This document shows positions 51,920 through 55,794 of a stretch of DNA of 55,794 nucleotides, in pieces. Origin of the DNA: Spirochaetaceae bacterium (GTDB taxonomy: Bacteria; Spirochaetota; Spirochaetia; DSM-27196; PWMO01); NCBI GenBank assembly GCA_007693945.1, contig RECP01000100.1, forward strand, positions 1 through 55,794. Reading direction: 5' to 3'. The notes below the pieces were generated by a model. The model was given only the letters and a program-made list of their open reading frames with translations, had not been told where the DNA came from and did not search any database. A program made the translations under genes and the position numbers. Numbering within the stretch: position 1 is the stretch's first letter; every line of letters begins with the position of its first letter.

Positions 51920-53781
51920 AACTGCCGGACCTTCTTGAGGTGTTTCTCCAGGTCCTTCCGGGCGTCCCGCACCGACGTGCGGGACGATACTTCCGGAACG
52001 CCCACACGCCACCAGCTCTCGTACCCGCCGGTCATCGATTTCTCGGTGACCTTGACGTCGATCACAACGGGACCGTCTACACTCCGTCCCTCCGCGATCG
52101 CGCTGCGCAGTTCCTCCAGCGTCTCCACCCGGAAGGCGGTAGCGCCGTACCCCCGGGCGATCGCCGCGTAATCCACGTCCAGGTAGTCCCCGAGAAGTTT
52201 TCCTGCTGCGTCGCGGCGGCGCCACTCGTTGGCGTAGCTGCTGATTCCCTGGTTGGTCTGCAGGTTATCGATCACCTGGAATCCGTGATTATCGAACACG
52301 ATCACCGTGAAGGGAATACCCTCCTGCACCGCCGAGAGCAGCTCGCTGTGGAGCATCACAAATCCGCCGTCCCCCACCAGCGAATACACCCGGCGCGCAT
52401 CACCGACAGCGATCTGGGCACCGTAGGCGGCGTTAATCTCGTAGCCCATGCAGCTGAAACCGTACTCCATGTGGTAGGTGTCACGTTCCCGGCAGCGCCA
52501 TACCCGCTGCATATCGCCGGGAAGACTGCCGGACGCACTCACTACAACATCGTGCGGCTCGAGGAGTTTCTCGTTGAGCTCACCAAGGACGCGCGTCTGG
52601 CTCAATCCCTTGGGATCGTCCGTGCTGTAAAGGCGGTCCACCTCTGCATTCCACGCTTCGCGTGTTCGTTTTACGGTATCACCGTAGTTGCTGCAGTATC
52701 CACGCGCTCCCAGGCTTTGCAATAGCTGTTCCAGAGCGGTACGGGCGTCGGCGATGAAGGGCTCCGCGTCCATCTTGTACGCGTCAAAAGAGCTTACGTT
52801 GATACCAATCACCTTGAGCCTGGGGTTCTGGAAAGCGATCTTGCTGGCCGTCGTGAAGTCACCCAGGCGTGTTCCCACCGCGATGAGCAGATCCGCGTCC
52901 CGGGCGATAACGTTGGCAGCCTCCCCTCCGGTAACTCCGATGCCTCCCAGGTTCCAGGGGTGATCCCACGCTACGGTCCCCTTGCCGGCCTGAGTCTCGC
53001 CAAAGGGAATGCCGAACGTTTGCGCCACGTTTCCGAATACCTCGCCCGCACCGGAGTAGCGCACCCCGCCGCCGCAGATCATGATCGGGTTGCGACTCTC
53101 CGCTACGAGGTCGGTGAGCCGTTCCAGCACAGAGTCCGTCAGCGGTCGCCGGTCCAGGTGGTGAACCCGCTTACGGAAGAACGATTCCGGGTAATCCCAG
53201 CTTTCGGCCTGTGAGTCCTGGGGCAACGCAATCGTTACCGCGCCGGTCTGCGCGGGATCGGTCAGTACCCGCATCGCGTTTATCATCGCGCTCATGAGCT
53301 GCTCCGGCCGGGCAAGACGATCCCAGTAGCGGCTGACCGCCTTGAACGCATCGTTGGCGGTGACGTTGAGGTCTGTGTCATGCTCGACTTGCTGCAGCAC
53401 GGGGTCCGGTTGCCGGCACGCGTAGGTATCTCCCGGTAGAAACAGCACCGGAATCCGGTTGACCGTAGCGGTTCCCGCGGCGGTCACCATGTTGAGCGCC
53501 CCCGGTCCGACGGAACTGGTTACGGCGTAGATCCGACGCCGGTTGTTCTGCTTGGCGAACCCGATCGCCGCGTGCGCCATGGCCTGTTCGTTCTTTCCCT
53601 GCCGGAAGATAAGGTTGTGGTCGGTCTCCACGATCGCTTCACCAAGCCCCACTACGTTTCCGTGGCCAAAGATCCCGAAGATCCCCTCGACGAACCTGGT
53701 CTCCTCACCATCTACCTCCAGGTACTGGTTGTCCAGAAATCGGACCAGCGCCTGCGCCATGGTCATTCGGATCGTCTTCAT
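51916..53781 (-). CDS. iolD: 3D-trihydroxycyclohexane-1,2-dione hydrolase IolD (copy 2)
   Basis: The 621-residue protein closely matches copy 1: EGIFGIFGHGNVVGLGEAIV, RIPVLFLPGDTYACRQPDPV and the thiamine site SLVGDGGFVMLHSELLSAVQ. It starts at MKTIRMTMAQ (53781) behind GGAGG, 20 nt after iolB copy 2. The same reaction as copy 1 is expected; differences near LQNRGYTGDPAYVAR versus LGARGYCSNYGDTVK may affect substrate range, for example different inositol isomers. It ends against the lacI gene. Confidence 0.95.
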   Translation of the reverse strand: MKTIRMTMAQALVRFLDNQYLEVDGEETRFVEGIFGIFGHGNVVGLGEAIVETDHNLIFRQGKNEQAMAHAAIGFAKQNNRRRIYAVTSSVGPGALNMVTAAGTATVNRIPVLFLPGDTYACRQPDPVLQQVEHDTDLNVTANDAFKAVSRYWDRLARPEQLMSAMINAMRVLTDPAQTGAVTIALPQDSQAESWDYPESFFRKRVHHLDRRPLTDSVLERLTDLVAESRNPIMICGGGVRYSGAGEVFGNVAQTFGIPFGETQAGKGTVAWDHPWNLGGIGVTGGEAANVIARDADLLIAVGTRLGDFTTASKIAFQNPRLKVIGINVSSFDAYKMDAEPFIADARTALEQLLQSLGARGYCSNYGDTVKRTREAWNAEVDRLYSTDDPKGLSQTRVLGELNEKLLEPHDVVVSASGSLPGDMQRVWRCRERDTYHMEYGFSCMGYEINAAYGAQIAVGDARRVYSLVGDGGFVMLHSELLSAVQEGIPFTVIVFDNHGFQVIDNLQTNQGISSYANEWRRRDAAGKLLGDYLDVDYAAIARGYGATAFRVETLEELRSAIAEGRSVDGPVVIDVKVTEKSMTGGYESWWRVGVPEVSSRTSVRDARKDLEKHLKKVRQF

Positions 53782-53801
53782 CTGAACCTCCTTCTCTCGA
53801 C

Positions 53802-54662
53802 TCATCCGTTCCCGCTGAGCCTGCGCTGATACTCCAGCACGGTGGCGAGGTCCGTGTCGGGCCAGATCGGCGCCGATCCATCCATCACCCAGGTGTGTTC
53901 GCCCCGAAAGATCCGCGAGTCGGGTCCGAAGCGGTCATTCGGCAAATGCGGGATCATCCAGATATAGTACATCGCGTATCCCGGCGCGGCACACTGTGAG
54001 TGGGTAACCCCCGGGGGGATCGCGTAGCTGTCGTAGTTCCTGACTTTGAAAACCTCGTCTTCCCGCTCCGCGTGACCGAATCCGTGCTCGGGGAAGAACC
54101 GGTAATGGTACACCTCGGGCTGTGCATGGTCGTGGGGGGGATAACTGCTCCACTTGCCGGGGTGGTTGATCACCTCGCCGAGAACCATCTCACTTTCCGG
54201 CGCGGTGGCGGCGTCAAAGATCGTCCGCACCGTGCGGGTGCTGGTATCCTGCAGCGTCCCCTCCCCAAAGCGGTCCGACCGGTACTCGCCGGGCTTCCAG
54301 AGCCGGGACGGAAAAACCCTGGAGTTGCGGACCTGCTGTATCGCGAGTTCGCTCTCTCCGTTCAGCGAGGTGACCGTCACCGTGACTCCGGTGGGAACGT
54401 GCAGCGCCGCAGGTTCCTCATCGAGCAGGCTGGTCCGTACAACTTCTTCCCCGCCGGACTCGTCGCCGCGACTCCATTCGAACCAGACGTGTCCGGTCAT
54501 GAGCAGAAAGGCCCGTTCCTTCTCGTCGGAGTTTGACCAGCTATCCCCCTCACCGAGCTTGAGAATGCCGAAATCCATGAGCATATCCGCGTGGGCACCG
54601 TCGATCTCTGTAACCGGAGTGTAACCGGGGGGGAAACCTTTCCTGCCCTGGTGTATTATCAT
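53802..54662 (-). CDS. iolB: IolB-type isomerase (copy 2, diverged)
   Basis: The 286-residue protein starts at MIIHQGRKGFPPGYTPVTEI (54662), with GGAAGGAG five nt upstream. It has the IolB metal region WSSYPPHDHAQPEVYHYRFF and PPGVTHSQCAAPGYAMYYIW. Similarity to copy 1 is only moderate, notably in the N-terminal barrel, so the two probably differ in substrate preference or origin rather than being a recent duplication. It stands between iolG and iolD copy 2 in a separate leftward group. Confidence 0.9.
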   Translation of the reverse strand: MIIHQGRKGFPPGYTPVTEIDGAHADMLMDFGILKLGEGDSWSNSDEKERAFLLMTGHVWFEWSRGDESGGEEVVRTSLLDEEPAALHVPTGVTVTVTSLNGESELAIQQVRNSRVFPSRLWKPGEYRSDRFGEGTLQDTSTRTVRTIFDAATAPESEMVLGEVINHPGKWSSYPPHDHAQPEVYHYRFFPEHGFGHAEREDEVFKVRNYDSYAIPPGVTHSQCAAPGYAMYYIWMIPHLPNDRFGPDSRIFRGEHTWVMDGSAPIWPDTDLATVLEYQRRLSGNG

Positions 54663-54722
54663 GTCAACTCCTTCCATTGAGACCACGGTCCCGCCCGTCC
54701 GTGATCTCGCATTTCTACGTCG

Positions 54723-55706
54723 TCATTCTATCAGTTCTATCCGCGCCGGTGACCCTGTACGCAAGGACTCTACCGCCGCTTCGGCAAGTACAAGCGACCG
54801 GACTCCGTCGGCACCACCCGGGGAGGGCTCCGATCCCGATTTCAGCGCATCGATGAACACGGACAACTCGTTACGATACGCCTGGGCATAGCGCTCGAGA
54901 AAGAAGAACAGCGGCTTGGCGGTGGTGACGCCGTCACCGTTGTACCTTCCGACGGTATGCTCGAGGACATTGCCCGCGGAGAGCATCCCTCCGCTCCCGT
55001 GCACCTCGATGCGCTGGTCGTAGCCGTAGGTAGCACGGCGGCTGTTGGTAATCACCGCCATGCGACCACTGGCGCAGGTGAGTGTAACGACGGCCGTATC
55101 AACGTCTCCCGCCTTCCCGATATCCGGATCGGTCAGGGCCGCCGCCGCAGCGTACACTTGAATCGGGTCCTCCCCGAGAAGCCATCGAGCCATGTCGAAG
55201 TCGTGGATCGTCATGTCCCGAAACAGTCCACCAGAGCCTTCTATGTAGTCAACTGGTGGGGCACCGGGGTCCCGGGATACAATGGTGATCAGTTCCACGC
55301 TGCCGGCATCGCCGTTCTCCAGCTGATTCTTGAGAGTCGCGAAACTGGGATCGAACCGGCGGTTGAAACCTACCATCAGTTTTGCACCGGTCTCCTGTAC
55401 GATCCGCACCACGCTTTTCGCCCGGTCGAGGTCCAGATCGATCGGCTTTTCACAGAAGATCGCTTTTCCTGCGTGAGCGCTGCGCTCAATAAGATCAGCA
55501 TGGGTGTCCGTTACCGAGCAGATCATCACGATATCGATCGTGGAGTCCGCCATGATCTGGTCGACGGTAGCCACCTCGGCACCGTAGGCAGCGGCAACTT
55601 CCTCCGCCGCCGGCCGATACACATCCGACACCAGCGCCAGTGTCGCGCCGGGATGCGCCCCAACGCTCGCCGCGTGGATCTTTCCTACAGGGCCGGCGCA
55701 TATGGC
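54723..55706 (-). pseudogene. iolG: Inositol 2-dehydrogenase IolG, N-terminus damaged or missing
   Basis: The open frame reads AICAGPVGKIHAASVGAHPG then LALVSDVYRPAAEEVAAAYG, with EKP (IFCEKPIDLDLDRAKSVVRI), GGLFRDMTIHDFDMARWLLG and RATYGYDQRIEVHGSGGM. These are the Gfo/Idh landmarks of IolG, which oxidises myo-inositol to 2-keto-myo-inositol with NAD+. However, a TGA (55707-55709) directly precedes the frame. No start codon exists before GTG 55631, and the expected GAGRIG cofactor loop reads CAGPVG. The first strand of the Rossmann fold is missing. Either the gene is broken, translation starts unusually, or the assembly contains an error here. Confidence 0.75.
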
Positions 55707-55794
55707 TCAGCCGGGACGGAGCTGAGAGATCGTCTCCTCTGAGTTGAATAGCAGCTGCTCGAGGTAGGTGTCGTGATACGAGCAGATTCGGCGC
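55707..55794 (-). CDS. C-terminal end of an upstream gene (partial)
   Basis: The 28 residues before the TGA read RRICSYHDTYLEQLLFNSEE then TISQLRPG. They are in the same frame as iolG and look like a true protein end, cut by the window edge. The family is not recognisable from so few residues. It could be another iol gene of the same operon or a piece joined to iolG by deletion. Confidence 0.45.
   Translation of the reverse strand, partial: RRICSYHDTYLEQLLFNSEETISQLRPG

Overview
This 55.8 kb, mostly GC-rich window looks like a chromosomal piece of a free-living, probably fermentative spirochaete. That is an inference from gene content: a class III cyclase with a spirochaete-style N-terminal domain, a small outer-membrane beta-barrel resembling DUF3996, and an ABC sugar operon without its own ATPase. 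No rRNA or tRNA gene, CRISPR array or replication origin was seen. Region 1 (1-5,400) is an accessory graveyard. It holds an HTH transposase-type ORF interrupted at a run of nine A, a DUF5372-like remnant, two IS91-type remnants and three different toxin-antitoxin pairs (MazEF, BrnT/CopG-like, HigBA). Region 2 (5,393-36,299) is ordinary chromosome. It carries a cupin, an MBL-fold hydrolase, a HAD phosphatase, a LacI-controlled sugar ABC operon (binding protein plus two permeases), MscS, a DEAD-box helicase, a DISM-GGDEF protein, glycogen phosphorylase, a candidate 247-bp MITE and a class III cyclase. A two-component system lies back to back with a TolC/MacA/MacB-type efflux operon, with paired 11-nt-spaced repeats between them. 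SurE, DUF1007, a second MscS, ArfB, a GlcD-type flavoprotein and a GhrA-type reductase complete the region. Region 3 (36,694-55,794) is the part most worth attention. A rightward operon (transaldolase, CoA-acylating aldehyde dehydrogenase, FadR-type GntR) faces a leftward operon: IolI-like, iolE, iolD, iolB, second CoA-acylating aldehyde dehydrogenase, CoA-transferase-like protein, HMG-CoA-lyase-like protein, and a two-subunit transketolase. Beyond a LacI gene lies a second leftward set (iolG with a damaged start, iolB, iolD). LacI-type operators with nearly identical cores sit in front of iolE and between the iolI-like gene and lacI. No IolC kinase, IolJ aldolase or IolA dehydrogenase is visible. 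The IolB product 5-dehydro-2-deoxy-D-gluconate (DKG) is a ketose with the D-threo arrangement that transaldolase and transketolase require. I therefore propose, as inference, that this bacterium splits DKG without phosphorylating it. Transaldolase would give malonate semialdehyde plus fructose 6-phosphate. Transketolase would give malate semialdehyde plus xylulose 5-phosphate. The aldehydes would then become acyl-CoAs and be processed by the CoA-transferase-like and lyase-like enzymes. The plan parallels the transaldolase and transketolase routes known for sulfoquinovose. The missing classical genes could still lie outside the window.
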